NCBI GenBank assembly: GCA_938008555.1
Contig: CALLKE010000101.1
Location: 1 to 27,242 of the forward strand
Direction: 5' to 3'
From: an uncultured Pedobacter sp.
GTDB taxonomy: Bacteria > Bacteroidota > Bacteroidia > Sphingobacteriales > Sphingobacteriaceae
Length of the DNA: 27,242 nt
Part shown: positions 14,240-20,702 of the stretch, piece by piece
Layout: the number at the start of each line of letters is the position of its first letter
How positions within the stretch are numbered: the stretch's first letter is position 1
Notes under the pieces: generated by a model
What the model was told of the DNA's origin: nothing
The model's database searches: none
The model's input: only the letters and a program-made list of their open reading frames with translations
Program-made: the position numbers and the translations under genes

Positions 14240-14583
14240 TATACGACCATATACACAAATACTTTAAGACCTTTTTCACGAGCGATGTCGATCATGTGTT
14301 TCGTCCCTCGACTCTCCCCATCCCAAATAGCAAGCAATGCCTCAGCGTTATCTGCCATTTCTGTATTACGAATGTACCCTGCACGTTTACCGTAAGTATC
14401 CCAGTCAGCCGGATATTTTTCTAGAGGAAGAGAATTATCATTCGCAAATTTTTCTCCTAACGCATCAACTCCTCTGGCACATCCAGAAACAACCGAAGTA
14501 ATACTAAACGGACACTCTGTGTATGCTTCAAGAAGAACATGATAGTCCGTAATACCTCGACTACCCGCGATAATCGTTTTCAT
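14239..14583 (-). CDS. YspA/DUF2493-type SLOG domain protein
   Basis: A 114-residue Rossmann-like protein with GSRGI near the N-terminus, VVSGCARGVDALGEKFA, AGYIRNTEMA and AIWDGESRGTKHMI. This is the standard order of the DUF2493/YspA cpYpsA-related SLOG family, thought to bind nucleotides or nucleotide-derived ligands. Its ATG overlaps the upstream stop as ATGA, and it is followed without a gap by the deaminase, so a nucleotide-related role is consistent but unproven. Confidence 0.88.
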   Translation of the reverse strand: MKTIIAGSRGITDYHVLLEAYTECPFSITSVVSGCARGVDALGEKFANDNSLPLEKYPADWDTYGKRAGYIRNTEMADNAEALLAIWDGESRGTKHMIDIAREKGLKVFVYMVV

Positions 14584-15035
14584 CCCAGTGCTCGTTTAAT
14601 CTTAGTTTGCGTCTTAGCAAGATTAGTCAAGCCTTCCTTAATGCTGAAGTATTCTTTACGAGTAAAAATGTATACTTTTTCGGATTTCAGTTTACTCTTC
14701 GCTACATTAATTGCACTATGCATTTCACGCAGAGTATAACGAATAGCCGTCTGCATACGTTGCAATTCAGAGGCATTAAACTCGGCTGCAACAGCACGAT
14801 CATTGGTTTTCTTTTTACCAGTGATTGTAACATCGCTATTGTGTGGTTGTTGCAGCAATTTTTTAATGACTTTTTGCTCTGCTTCTGCTCGATCTAGCTG
14901 CTCTTTCCAAGCGTTGTAACCCTCTTTTGCAATGAGGTTGTCTCGTTCAGTTCTAAGAAAATCCAACAACTCTGCATTAGCAGATTTGTCCCGTTGCAGA
15001 ATCGTAAAAATAGTTGGTTGAGTTTTGAGTTTCAT
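14580..15035 (-). CDS. Helical hypothetical protein (151 aa)
   Basis: The frame runs upstream to 15107, but AGGAG lies 10 bases before ATG 15035 (MKLKTQPTIFTILQRDKSAN), which also avoids the upstream gene. The sequence is charged and helical with likely coiled-coil segments (WKEQLDRAEAEQKVIKKLLQ, AAEFNASELQRMQTAIRYTL). No family is recognised. The stop overlaps the SLOG gene start. Confidence 0.7.
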   Translation of the reverse strand: MKLKTQPTIFTILQRDKSANAELLDFLRTERDNLIAKEGYNAWKEQLDRAEAEQKVIKKLLQQPHNSDVTITGKKKTNDRAVAAEFNASELQRMQTAIRYTLREMHSAINVAKSKLKSEKVYIFTRKEYFSIKEGLTNLAKTQTKIKRALG

Positions 15036-15048
15036 TTTTCTGTATCTC

Positions 15049-15465
15049 CTATTCATCATCATCAAAGTAGTTATATTCATCTTCATCTTGATCGCCGTTT
15101 GTATCAATACATTCTAGACTAGATAGTTCGATTAATCCATTATTTTCACTGAAAGATTTTTCAGTCTGAATATCAAAAATCTTCATCAAATCATATCGAC
15201 GAATTTTTTCATGTCCTTTGTCAGAAACCATGTCATATGGGACAAGTCCAATTAGACCAGCATCTACTGAGTATCCAAACCCCGTAGTTCCGAAATATGT
15301 TCCGTCGCCATACCTAGTCTTAAAAGCAACAATTGTTCCATCCTCGAAAATACATGCAGATTCAAGGAAGTTACTATTATCGAGTACATCTGCCCAACTG
15401 TGATTTTTTAGTTCTGCGTAACAAGGATCACCAAGATAGTATCTACCGGGTTTGATTTTATACAA
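15049..15465 (-). CDS. Conserved phage protein with acidic tail (138 aa)
   Basis: The start codon is TTG 15465, chosen because GGAAGGAG stands about 8 bases before it. The N-terminus PGRYYLGDPCY, the GDGTYFGTTGFGYSVDAGL core and IGLVPYDMV are typical of a common phage protein of unknown function. The last 20 residues are mostly Asp/Glu. The start overlaps the end of the upstream ORF by 8 bases. Confidence 0.75.
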   Translation of the reverse strand: MYKIKPGRYYLGDPCYAELKNHSWADVLDNSNFLESACIFEDGTIVAFKTRYGDGTYFGTTGFGYSVDAGLIGLVPYDMVSDKGHEKIRRYDLMKIFDIQTEKSFSENNGLIELSSLECIDTNGDQDEDEYNYFDDDE

Positions 15466-15559
15466 AGTGTTCTCCTTCCTTGGTTTGTTTTGCTTCTAGA
15501 TATTTTACAGTCTTACGAAGCCAATGAAGCATTTTTCTTGGTGAACTCTTGTTAGCCAT
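15458..15559 (-). pseudogene. C-terminal fragment of a native gene cut by a GC-rich insertion
   Basis: The minus frame reads KEANGYTCHDAYKSMANKSS and then PRKMLHWLRKTVKYLEAKQT to the stop at 15458. The first in-frame ATG is 15559 (MANKSS), without a good ribosome site. AT-rich native-looking sequence begins only at about 15600, where the GC-rich cassette ends, so the original N-terminus seems to be lost. Confidence 0.4.
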
Positions 15560-15734
15560 GCTTTTGTAAGCATCGTGACAAGTATATCCATTTGCTTCCT
15601 TGCCCGATGACTGCGTCCATCCCGATGACTGCGTCCTGCTTGATGCGTGCGCCGTTTGCGAGTGTGCGGTTGCCGTTAGCGTCAGGCTCGGGCCAGACGA
15701 AATCTGGCGTGATGATGATTGGTTCGTTGGTCAT
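15552..15734 (-). CDS. Truncated hexapeptide-repeat-like protein (60 aa)
   Basis: Within the GC-rich cassette. It begins MTNEPIIITPDFVWPEPDAN and continues with NGARIKQDAVIGMDAVIGQG, the [LIV]-G-x4 pattern of left-handed beta-helix proteins; DAVIGM/DAVIGQ comes from an 18-bp tandem repeat. After QGSK the frame leaves the cassette and reads an unrelated WIYLSRCLQKHG. The ATG overlaps the upstream TGA as ATGA. Probably the 5' part of a longer repeat protein cut off at the junction. Confidence 0.5.
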   Translation of the reverse strand: MTNEPIIITPDFVWPEPDANGNRTLANGARIKQDAVIGMDAVIGQGSKWIYLSRCLQKHG

Positions 15735-16033
15735 GGTGGATTGTCCTTTGCAAGTGGGAAGTTGTTGTCTTCAGCCAGCGAGCGCAGCGCTGTGTCGATG
15801 TGGCTATCGTTGAGGTAGGCATACAAAGCCGACCACAGTGCGCTTCCTTCATCCTCTGACAGTGCGACATGCAGCACCTTCCAGCGCAACGCTTTGTCTG
15901 CGTCCTGAATCTTCGGATTGCGCTGGTAGTTAGCCAGTGTGTTGCGCAATGCGGCCGGCCAGTCTTCGTGCTTTGCCGCCAGTCGTTTGATCGCAGCGTC
16001 AAGTTTCTGGTAGTGCTCGTCTGTCATCTTCAT
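15731..16033 (-). CDS. Conserved small phage protein (100 aa) in GC-rich cassette
   Basis: ATG 16033 has AAGGAG upstream. The start MKMTDEHYQKLDAAI, the middle ADKALRWKVLHVAL and the end YLNDSHIDTALRSLAED match a familiar phage family of unknown function (pattern MKMTD..Y..L..AI, RWDLF, LND.HIDTALR). Base composition is clearly GC-richer than the genes on either side. Confidence 0.75.
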   Translation of the reverse strand: MKMTDEHYQKLDAAIKRLAAKHEDWPAALRNTLANYQRNPKIQDADKALRWKVLHVALSEDEGSALWSALYAYLNDSHIDTALRSLAEDNNFPLAKDNPP

Positions 16034-16037
16034 GGCG

Positions 16038-16106
16038 TTACTCCTTCACCGGCGCAGCGCAAGGGTAATGCTCTTTTAACCAATCACTAAATGATTCATT
16101 GCTCAT
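16038..16106 (-). pseudogene. N-terminal stub of a native gene (22 aa)
   Basis: ATG 16106 lies inside the end of the upstream gene and opens MSNESFSDWLKEHYP, an AT-rich stretch that looks like the start of a longer protein. From about 16065 the sequence turns GC-rich (CAAPVKE) and the frame ends at 16038. It may be the 5' half of the gene whose 3' half is at 15458-15559. Confidence 0.4.
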
Positions 16107-16449
16107 CTGTTACCTCCGTATGTTGCCATTCAGGCCAATATACCACAATACCCCGCCCCATTGAATCAGTTTTGTAGTTTGCAAGAAGAAGAAGATCAAG
16201 CAATTCTTCATATAGGATATCGGGAGCGGTGGCATCATTGCCAATCATGCGTTGGTTTTCTGCTTCGATCCAAGACTGATGATAATCCAATAAAACAGCT
16301 TTGAAAAGGCATTGAATCTCTACAGAACCTCCTTTAACTGCCACACAAGTTTTACCATACATAAAACGCCCGGAATAGTCATCAGAGACTGTCACCCCAC
16401 AGCCATCAGCATAAGCCTGCATTACACGATAAAGAACTGGATTTTCCAT
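16096..16449 (-). CDS. Hypothetical protein (117 aa)
   Basis: ATG 16449 has TAGGAG upstream. The protein begins MENPVLYRVMQAYADGCGVT, with CVAVKGGSVEIQCLFKAV and ILYEELLDLLLLANYKTDSM. No named family. It is the second gene of the leftward block and is still AT-rich, next to the GC-rich cassette. Confidence 0.75.
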   Translation of the reverse strand: MENPVLYRVMQAYADGCGVTVSDDYSGRFMYGKTCVAVKGGSVEIQCLFKAVLLDYHQSWIEAENQRMIGNDATAPDILYEELLDLLLLANYKTDSMGRGIVVYWPEWQHTEVTDEQ

Positions 16450-16458
16450 GCTTTTCTC

Positions 16459-16761
16459 CTATTTCATTACTTCAAAATCTAATTGTACAGCCCTTCGGTT
16501 CTTTGGTGCAAATAAAGTACTATAATAGTAAAAATAACGCTTTTTAATACCCCATCCGTCTTTGTACCTACGAAGTACATATTCAGGACGAGCATATTCT
16601 CCAAGAGAGCAGACACATATTCCAGATACAGACCATGCTTGTTCTTGGGATGCATACCCTTCGAAATACCACAAGTTCTTACTGTGCATAAATTCTACTG
16701 CTTCCTTCTTGGTCTTAAAAGAAAGAACTTGATCATCTCCAGAATAATCGACTTTATACAT
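16459..16761 (-). CDS. Hypothetical protein (100 aa), first gene of the leftward block
   Basis: ATG 16761 has AGAGG upstream. The protein begins MYKVDYSGDDQVLSFKTKKE and is rich in Tyr, Trp and Lys (WGIKKRYFYYYSTLFAPKNR). Function is unknown. It is the promoter-proximal gene downstream of the structured intergenic region 16799-17070, so regulation through that RNA would act on it first. Confidence 0.75.
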   Translation of the reverse strand: MYKVDYSGDDQVLSFKTKKEAVEFMHSKNLWYFEGYASQEQAWSVSGICVCSLGEYARPEYVLRRYKDGWGIKKRYFYYYSTLFAPKNRRAVQLDFEVMK

Positions 16762-16798
16762 AAATAATTACCTCTATAAATACTATTAAATAATTCTC

Positions 16799-17070
16799 CC
16801 TAAGCAACAGGCGTAATGAGCCTTCTAGAGCATAAGCTCTATTAAGCTACCGGCCTATTACTTAGGTTTCTCCCTGAAGTTTCCTCAAGAGCAGTAGGCA
16901 TCCCTACAAGTTCCCAGTATACCAAGATTCCGACGTTATACAGGGATTTCTCAGCCGAATAACGCCCCTTCTACTTTCTTGGTAAGAGTACAATCTGTGT
17001 TATACTCTCAGCGTAAGTCAGGATTAGTCGTGAATTGCAACACACGGGAACTGGTTTCCTTTGTTCCTAC
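16799..17070 (-). ncRNA. Candidate multi-hairpin structured RNA / 5' leader of the leftward block
   Basis: No ORF fits here. On the minus strand, reading from 17070 down, there are: GGAAC/GTTCC (17063-17067 with 17047-17051); CGTG/CACG (17043-17046 with 17029-17032); a 9-bp stem with loop CACAGA (17008-16985); TACCAAGA/TCTTGGTA (16984-16977 with 16927-16920) enclosing an 8-bp GGCGTTAT/ATAACGTC stem; GTAGG-GATG-CCTAC (16907-16894); a GAAA-tetraloop hairpin (16889-16873); and a long hairpin 16866-16799 with a 14-bp base CCTAAGTAATAGGC/GCCTGTTGCTTAGG and a tip TAGAGC-TTAT-GCTCTA. Several pairs are G-U only if the minus strand is the RNA. Could be a leader, a stable ncRNA or an origin structure. 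Confidence 0.55.
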
Positions 17071-17085
17071 CTGTATAAGTAGAGA

Positions 17086-17114
17086 ATTATAACGTACCTT
17101 GTCAATACCCGTAA
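17086..17114 (-). promoter_or_regulatory. Possible leftward promoter
   Basis: On the minus strand TATAAT (17091-17086) is preceded at 17 bases by TTACGG (17114-17109). The -35 match is poor; a consensus TTGACA (17105-17100) is also present but only 8 bases from TATAAT. It is placed correctly to transcribe the structured leader. Confidence 0.35.
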
Positions 17115-17136
17115 CAAATTTTCTTGTAGATAAAAC

Positions 17137-17165
17137 TTCGAAAGCAGTGCAAAAAGCCCTATAAT
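17137..17165 (+). promoter_or_regulatory. Rightward sigma70-like promoter
   Basis: TTCGAA (17137-17142), 17-base spacer, TATAAT (17160-17165), about 40 bases before the first rightward gene. The same TTCGAA-17-TATAAT arrangement recurs at 21705-21733. Confidence 0.6.
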
Positions 17166-17207
17166 TCATTCCTCTCTGTGATCAGCAACTACTCAAAGGA
17201 GAATATT

Positions 17208-17459
17208 ATGACTAACTCGAAACAAATCAACTTCGTTGCGAAAGAAGAATTCAAACAGGTTCAATTAGGTGCTCTTGATCTGATCAAAGAAATTCTCAAT
17301 TATGTTGCAAACCCTGCCGAATCATCTCTAATTTCTGACTTCGATAAAGCGCTTGAAGAAGCTCTTGGTGTAACATTGAAAGATGTCAGCCAATATCAAC
17401 TCGATGCATTTGTTATTGCATCATTGACCAAAACTTGTCTTGTGAAAGGAAATCAATAA
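17208..17459 (+). CDS. Hypothetical protein (83 aa), first rightward gene
   Basis: AAAGGAG precedes ATG 17208 (MTNSKQINFVAKEEFKQVQL). The protein is helical and acidic, with LISDFDKALEEALGVTLKDV. The layout (about 80 residues, DF..A..EALG......) is shared with the gene at 17666-17881 (DFESAVGAAFKEAFGTDINE), so the two may be paralogues. No known family. Confidence 0.75.
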   Translation: MTNSKQINFVAKEEFKQVQLGALDLIKEILNYVANPAESSLISDFDKALEEALGVTLKDVSQYQLDAFVIASLTKTCLVKGNQ

Positions 17460-17659
17460 TGAAATTTTTGACTAAAAAAGAACTCACCGACTTCTGTGAT
17501 TTTGCTGACGCTAAAAATCATGATGAGGGGTTTTGGAAGGAGCTTGAGAAATCGTATCTAAAAATCTATTTAGACGATCCATTGGTGTTGGATCATCAGC
17601 GCTTTACTTATTTTGCACAAGTAAATATCTGCTTCCAATACTTTTCAAAACAGGAGTAA
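17459..17659 (+). CDS. Hypothetical protein (66 aa)
   Basis: The ATG overlaps the preceding TAA by one base (TAATG), with AAAGGAAATC as ribosome site. The product MKFLTKKELTDFCDFADAKN is acidic and aromatic, with FWKELEKSYLKIYLDDP. No family is recognised; translational coupling to the first gene is likely. Confidence 0.7.
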   Translation: MKFLTKKELTDFCDFADAKNHDEGFWKELEKSYLKIYLDDPLVLDHQRFTYFAQVNICFQYFSKQE

Positions 17660-17665
17660 TCTCGT

Positions 17666-17881
17666 ATGAAACTTTTATTTCCAACGAAAGAAGAAATTGA
17701 CAAAATTCGTCAGCTTCAAGAAGAAATTGCCTCCTTGACTGGAGAGAAGGCTGAAGATTTCGAAAGTGCTGTAGGAGCAGCATTTAAAGAGGCTTTTGGA
17801 ACTGATATTAATGAAGCCGATGAGCACTTTCTGAGCGATTGGGCTGGCATTATTCTTTGCAAAACTATGCTAAACTCGTAG
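17666..17881 (+). CDS. Hypothetical protein (71 aa), possible paralogue of 17208-17459
   Basis: ATG 17666 (MKLLFPTKEEIDKIRQLQEE) has CAGGAG 10 bases upstream. The segment DFESAVGAAFKEAFGTDINE followed by SDWAGIILCKTML resembles DFDKALEEALGVTLKDV followed by FVIASLTKTCL in the first rightward gene, suggesting an old duplication. Function is unknown. Confidence 0.7.
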   Translation: MKLLFPTKEEIDKIRQLQEEIASLTGEKAEDFESAVGAAFKEAFGTDINEADEHFLSDWAGIILCKTMLNS

Positions 17882-17905
17882 TATTACTGATTTTCGGAGG
17901 TAGAT

Positions 17906-18241
17906 GTGCAAGATCAATTTCAATATGAACTCCCATTTGACCTTGAAGCAGAAGTTTTCAATAAAGCTGTCTATGCTTTCGAGGAATATTGCCGATATGC
18001 TTATAAACCAAACAGATATGGTATGTTAGTCAAGGAACGCGTAGACGGAATTGCAGCCGAAAGAAATAAACTTTTAAAGATTATCTCTGACATGGTTGAA
18101 GCTAGAAATCAACTAGCGGAGTATGCACGGTCGCTTAAAACAGAATACGACCGTTTCATTGAAGATGCAAAAATTGCAAAAAATAACTCGGCTCAAGTAC
18201 AATACATAGATCAACTTTTAGGAGAACTGTATGAAAACTGA
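17906..18241 (+). CDS. Coiled-coil hypothetical protein (111 aa)
   Basis: The start is GTG 17906, placed 5 bases after GGAGG; an ATG two bases earlier is out of frame. The product begins MQDQFQYELPFDLEAEVFNK. From about residue 45 it is a continuous charged helix (RNKLLKIISDMVEARNQLAE, YARSLKTEYDRFIEDAKIAK), probably a coiled coil. No family. It overlaps the next gene by 11 bases. Confidence 0.7.
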   Translation: MQDQFQYELPFDLEAEVFNKAVYAFEEYCRYAYKPNRYGMLVKERVDGIAAERNKLLKIISDMVEARNQLAEYARSLKTEYDRFIEDAKIAKNNSAQVQYIDQLLGELYEN

Positions 18242-18554
18242 TCGTAAAATTTCTGATATCCTTTGGGACGCTGCTAATAAATATCTTTGCTCTCCTGAAG
18301 AAGATGACAGGGGTAGTCTCTGGCTGGAGTCTTGTTGCGCTGTTGCCGAAGCAGAAAATGGACACGATCAATGGGATTCTGTAAGCGTAAACCCTGAAAA
18401 GAGTAAGGCACTAGCGTATTTGGAAGAATTTGGGGTACAACCTGCCCAATACGGGCAATTTGCAGATGTAGGGGATACTGATGAACAAGTCCAAGGTGCG
18501 CGCTATCTTTGGCTGATGTTTGCCTATCAAGTTGCCCTGAGTGAAGGTGTATAA
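18231..18554 (+). CDS. Hypothetical protein (107 aa)
   Basis: ATG 18231 has AGGAGAA upstream, inside the previous gene. MKTDRKISDILWDAANKYLC, then GSLWLESCCAVAEAE and ARYLWLMFAYQVALSEGV. The Cys-pair and helix arrangement recalls DUF6197-like proteins, but the match is weak. Its stop codon is embedded in TATAAT (18550-18555), a pattern seen at several genes in this block. Confidence 0.7.
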   Translation: MKTDRKISDILWDAANKYLCSPEEDDRGSLWLESCCAVAEAENGHDQWDSVSVNPEKSKALAYLEEFGVQPAQYGQFADVGDTDEQVQGARYLWLMFAYQVALSEGV

Positions 18555-18574
18555 TGCATTGAAAGGGACTACTT

Positions 18575-18754
18575 ATGCTTGATCAAAAACTTTGCATTGC
18601 ACTCGCAGAAGAAGCAGGGCTTTTATTTAACACCGATTGCCTTCCTAATCAAAAAGCTTATCCTTGGCATCGAAAAGCACTGTATAATTTCGCTGAACTG
18701 ATAATTAAACACCAAAACGAACTGAATAAAGAAAGCGCACCTGTTGCAGCATAG
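18575..18754 (+). CDS. Conserved small phage protein (59 aa)
   Basis: ATG 18575 follows AAAGGGAC. MLDQKLCIALAEEAGLLFNT and YPWHRKALYNFAELIIKHQN have the pattern I..A.EAG....(W)....AL..FA.LI common in short phage proteins of unknown role. It ends in TAG 9 bases before the next gene. Confidence 0.7.
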   Translation: MLDQKLCIALAEEAGLLFNTDCLPNQKAYPWHRKALYNFAELIIKHQNELNKESAPVAA

Positions 18755-18763
18755 GGGAAAATA

Positions 18764-19222
18764 ATGAAAGTAGAAAATAACGGAAAAACCTTGTCAGGTA
18801 CAACAGAAGAAATGAAGCAGGAATTTTATCGTCAGGTGAAAGGCGATGAATACCAGAACGAATACTGGCAGTGGGAATATTATAGTGATTTTGCTGATGA
18901 GTATGCGCCTATAGTAGCCGCTTTTCCTTTGTTTATCTCTACAATGTATTGTTGTGAAATGACAGAAAAACACCCAAACTATGAAAAATTGCGTAGGGTC
19001 AGTGCCGTTGCTGGTAAAAGCAAGTTTGTTATGTTCAATCAAGGAAAGCATTGCTGGCATGCAATGCTTGTTTCTGTACAGGGGAAATATTACATGATTA
19101 ACCCAATGACAATGAACTACATCACTACAGAGTCATATACTTATGGTCAGGAGATTGGAAATGCTTACGAATGCACCCAAGAAGAAATTCAAAAAATTAA
19201 GGATTCCCTCTTTAGTTCCTAG
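18764..19222 (+). CDS. Hypothetical protein (152 aa), shares a motif with 19968-20297
   Basis: ATG 18764 follows GGGGAAAATA. The N-terminal part contains KQEFYRQVKGDEYQNEYWQW and then MYCCEMTEKHPNYE. The gene at 19968 has LNEFNRQVQSGEYEKGWWKW and YRCVMSDKHPDNP, so both carry one shared domain of about 70 residues (EF.RQV..GEY...W.WE ... C.M..KHP). The C-terminal half (FNQGKHCWHAMLVSVQGKYY) is specific to this protein. Function is unknown. Confidence 0.75.
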   Translation: MKVENNGKTLSGTTEEMKQEFYRQVKGDEYQNEYWQWEYYSDFADEYAPIVAAFPLFISTMYCCEMTEKHPNYEKLRRVSAVAGKSKFVMFNQGKHCWHAMLVSVQGKYYMINPMTMNYITTESYTYGQEIGNAYECTQEEIQKIKDSLFSS

Positions 19223-19302
19223 AAATCCTTTCTGGAAAACAAAACGTAGTACAATTCCTCATCAAGACAAACGTCAGAAACAAAAACATAAAGGAAAGCA
19301 AT

Positions 19303-19944
19303 ATGAATAAGCAATATGCCTATGGCTCGTGGAAACCTGTAAAAGATTTTGTTAAAACTGACCGAAATATCCAAATAAAAATTGGGAATACGCAAACAAT
19401 GGTCGCCAGTGGGCATCATTATTCAGCATTTGACTTAGATGCTGATTATGATATGTTTTATCGTGAAGTGCATGAATTTGATTCTTCATGGACTCTCAAT
19501 ACTGGAAAGCAACCAGAAGTCTCCTGTGCTGACGAGAGTAATTTTGAATTATATTTTGATGATGGTGTAGTCATTTCTCCACGTTCTTTGACTAGGTGGA
19601 ATTGGGGAACCGCTGATGGTGAAAACAAAAACCACTGGTCTATTCTTGCGTGGCGCAGGATTGGTGCCGAGTCGCAAGAAAAGCAAGAAAATACAAAATT
19701 TGAATTTGTTTGTAATGAAAATACAATCGTTACCGGGATTCTGTCAAAAGAAGGTGCTAAGGCACTCTTGAGACTGCACGAAAATTGCAAAAAACAGTGC
19801 CAACTTCTTGGGGTTCCTTATGATGCAGACTATTCCCTGATCAAAAAAGGAGTAGAATACTCGTACACTCTTGGAGACTATTTGGAGTTTCAGAAAATTG
19901 GTGTAGAATTGTTTGTAGACAACAAAGTAAAAGTAGAAGTATAA
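19303..19944 (+). CDS. Hypothetical protein (213 aa)
   Basis: AAAGGAAAGC precedes ATG 19303. The protein has FDLDADYDMFYREVHEFDSS, WNWGTADGENKNHWSILAWR and SKEGAKALLRLHENCKKQCQ. The W-rich segment W.WG......W....W recalls the domain of its neighbours at 18764 and 19968. No family is recognised. It ends KVEV with GTATAAAC at the stop, a near match to the TATAAT-stop arrangement. Confidence 0.72.
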   Translation: MNKQYAYGSWKPVKDFVKTDRNIQIKIGNTQTMVASGHHYSAFDLDADYDMFYREVHEFDSSWTLNTGKQPEVSCADESNFELYFDDGVVISPRSLTRWNWGTADGENKNHWSILAWRRIGAESQEKQENTKFEFVCNENTIVTGILSKEGAKALLRLHENCKKQCQLLGVPYDADYSLIKKGVEYSYTLGDYLEFQKIGVELFVDNKVKVEV

Positions 19945-19967
19945 ACGAGTCTAAACAGGAGACAAAT

Positions 19968-20297
19968 ATGGAATTTAAGCATAAAGAACTTTTGAATGAA
20001 TTTAATCGTCAAGTACAATCTGGCGAGTATGAAAAAGGTTGGTGGAAATGGGAAAGCAGGCTTGGCGACGTGCCGACGGTGTGGGTGGGCTGTTCTTTTG
20101 ATTGGCCTGCGTGGTCTAATAATTTAGAATACCGATGTGTTATGTCGGATAAACATCCAGACAATCCCCTTTTGGATGTTGGTGATATTGTTAAATCTTG
20201 CTATTTTACTGCCGTAATTGCTAAAATTGACAACAAACCCAATGACTCTGAAAAATATTTTGCGGTCATTATCGCCAATGAAGGAAAGGGGGGGTAA
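19968..20297 (+). CDS. Hypothetical protein (109 aa), probably truncated by a G7-tract frameshift
   Basis: ATG 19968 has CAGGAG upstream. It shares EFNRQVQSGEYEKGWWKW and MSDKHPDNP with the gene at 18764. The frame ends in NEGKGG at a run of seven G (20287-20293) followed by TAA. With six G the frame would continue as GGKALSNYIGQILDDVVAET to 20409, giving about 152 residues, the same length as the 18764 gene. Confidence 0.72.
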   Translation: MEFKHKELLNEFNRQVQSGEYEKGWWKWESRLGDVPTVWVGCSFDWPAWSNNLEYRCVMSDKHPDNPLLDVGDIVKSCYFTAVIAKIDNKPNDSEKYFAVIIANEGKGG

Positions 20298-20409
20298 AGC
20301 ACTTTCCAACTATATAGGCCAGATTCTTGACGATGTAGTAGCTGAAACTCGTAAACAAATTACAAAGCATTTTTCGATCTGCTGCGAAGTAATTAAAAAA
20401 TCAAAGTGA
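20278..20409 (+). CDS. Probable continuation of the preceding gene in the +1 frame (43 aa from ATG)
   Basis: An ATG at 20278 gives MKERGGKALSNYIGQILDDV, then VAETRKQITKHFSICCEVIK to TGA at 20409, but no ribosome site precedes it. More likely it is the displaced C-terminus of 19968-20297. Called separately only because the sequence as given breaks the frame. Confidence 0.45.
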   Translation: MKERGGKALSNYIGQILDDVVAETRKQITKHFSICCEVIKKSK

Positions 20410-20412
20410 CAC

Positions 20413-20421
20413 TGCTATAAT
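20413..20421 (+). promoter_or_regulatory. Extended -10 promoter before tRNA-Arg
   Basis: TGCTATAAT (TGn plus TATAAT), 8 bases before the tRNA. No convincing -35 is seen. Confidence 0.45.
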
Positions 20422-20429
20422 TTTCAAAT

Positions 20430-20506
20430 ACGCCGATAGCTCAATGGACTAGAGCAGCGGGCTTCTATCCCGTAGGTTGGGGGTTCGAATCCCTCTCGGC
20501 GTGCCA
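20430..20506 (+). tRNA. tRNA-Arg (anticodon TCT)
   Basis: A complete cloverleaf of 77 bases: acceptor ACGCCGA/TCGGCGT, D-arm GCTC/GAGC, anticodon stem GCGGG/CCCGT around loop CTTCTAT (anticodon TCT, reads AGA), T-arm GGGGG-TTCGAAT-CCCTC, encoded CCA at the end. It would support the AGA codons common in this AT-rich genome. Confidence 0.96.
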
Positions 20507-20510
20507 TAAT

Positions 20511-20672
20511 AAAGCGCCAGCTTTAGGCTGTCGCTATTTCCCCGGTGTTTTCAATATCACTGAATTTGCTACAGGAATTTTCTCAAAAGTACCTGTGTCA
20601 GTAATTGAAAAATGGATTAGTGAAAAAATTATTAAAGAAACTATTGTAAAGTGCAATCAAGAGTATAATTAA
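20511..20672 (+). pseudogene. Startless open frame between the tRNAs
   Basis: The frame reads KAPALGCRYFPGVFNITEF, then GIFSKVPVSVIEKWISEKI, to TAA at 20672, with no ATG, GTG or TTG near its beginning. The protein-like composition (VIEKWISEKIIKE) suggests the 3' end of a gene whose start was replaced when the tRNA was inserted. It could equally be chance. Confidence 0.25.
20513..20538 (+). terminator. Hairpin after tRNA-Arg, possible terminator
   Basis: AGCGCCAGC, loop TTTAG, GCTGTCGCT (20513-20535) forms a 9-bp stem with one mismatch, followed by ATTTCC. A short U-rich stretch makes it a weak terminator or a processing signal. Confidence 0.4.
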
Positions 20673-20702
20673 GGTTCTTTACTCGTTTTTCTACGTCTCC
20701 AA

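Noticed and set aside
14580..15107. 175-residue version starting at 15107
   Set aside because: The extension is low-complexity Met/Thr/Asn sequence antiparallel to the acidic tail region of the upstream gene; ATG 15035 has a good ribosome site.
15682..16002. Arg/Thr/His-rich 106-codon minus ORF
   Set aside because: It is an out-of-frame shadow of the 15731-16033 gene in GC-rich DNA, with biased composition typical of shadows.
16801..16866. tRNA-like segment (GGTAGCTTAATAGAGC resembles a D-arm)
   Set aside because: There is no T-arm GTTCRA sequence, no acceptor/CCA arrangement, and the bases form one long hairpin instead.
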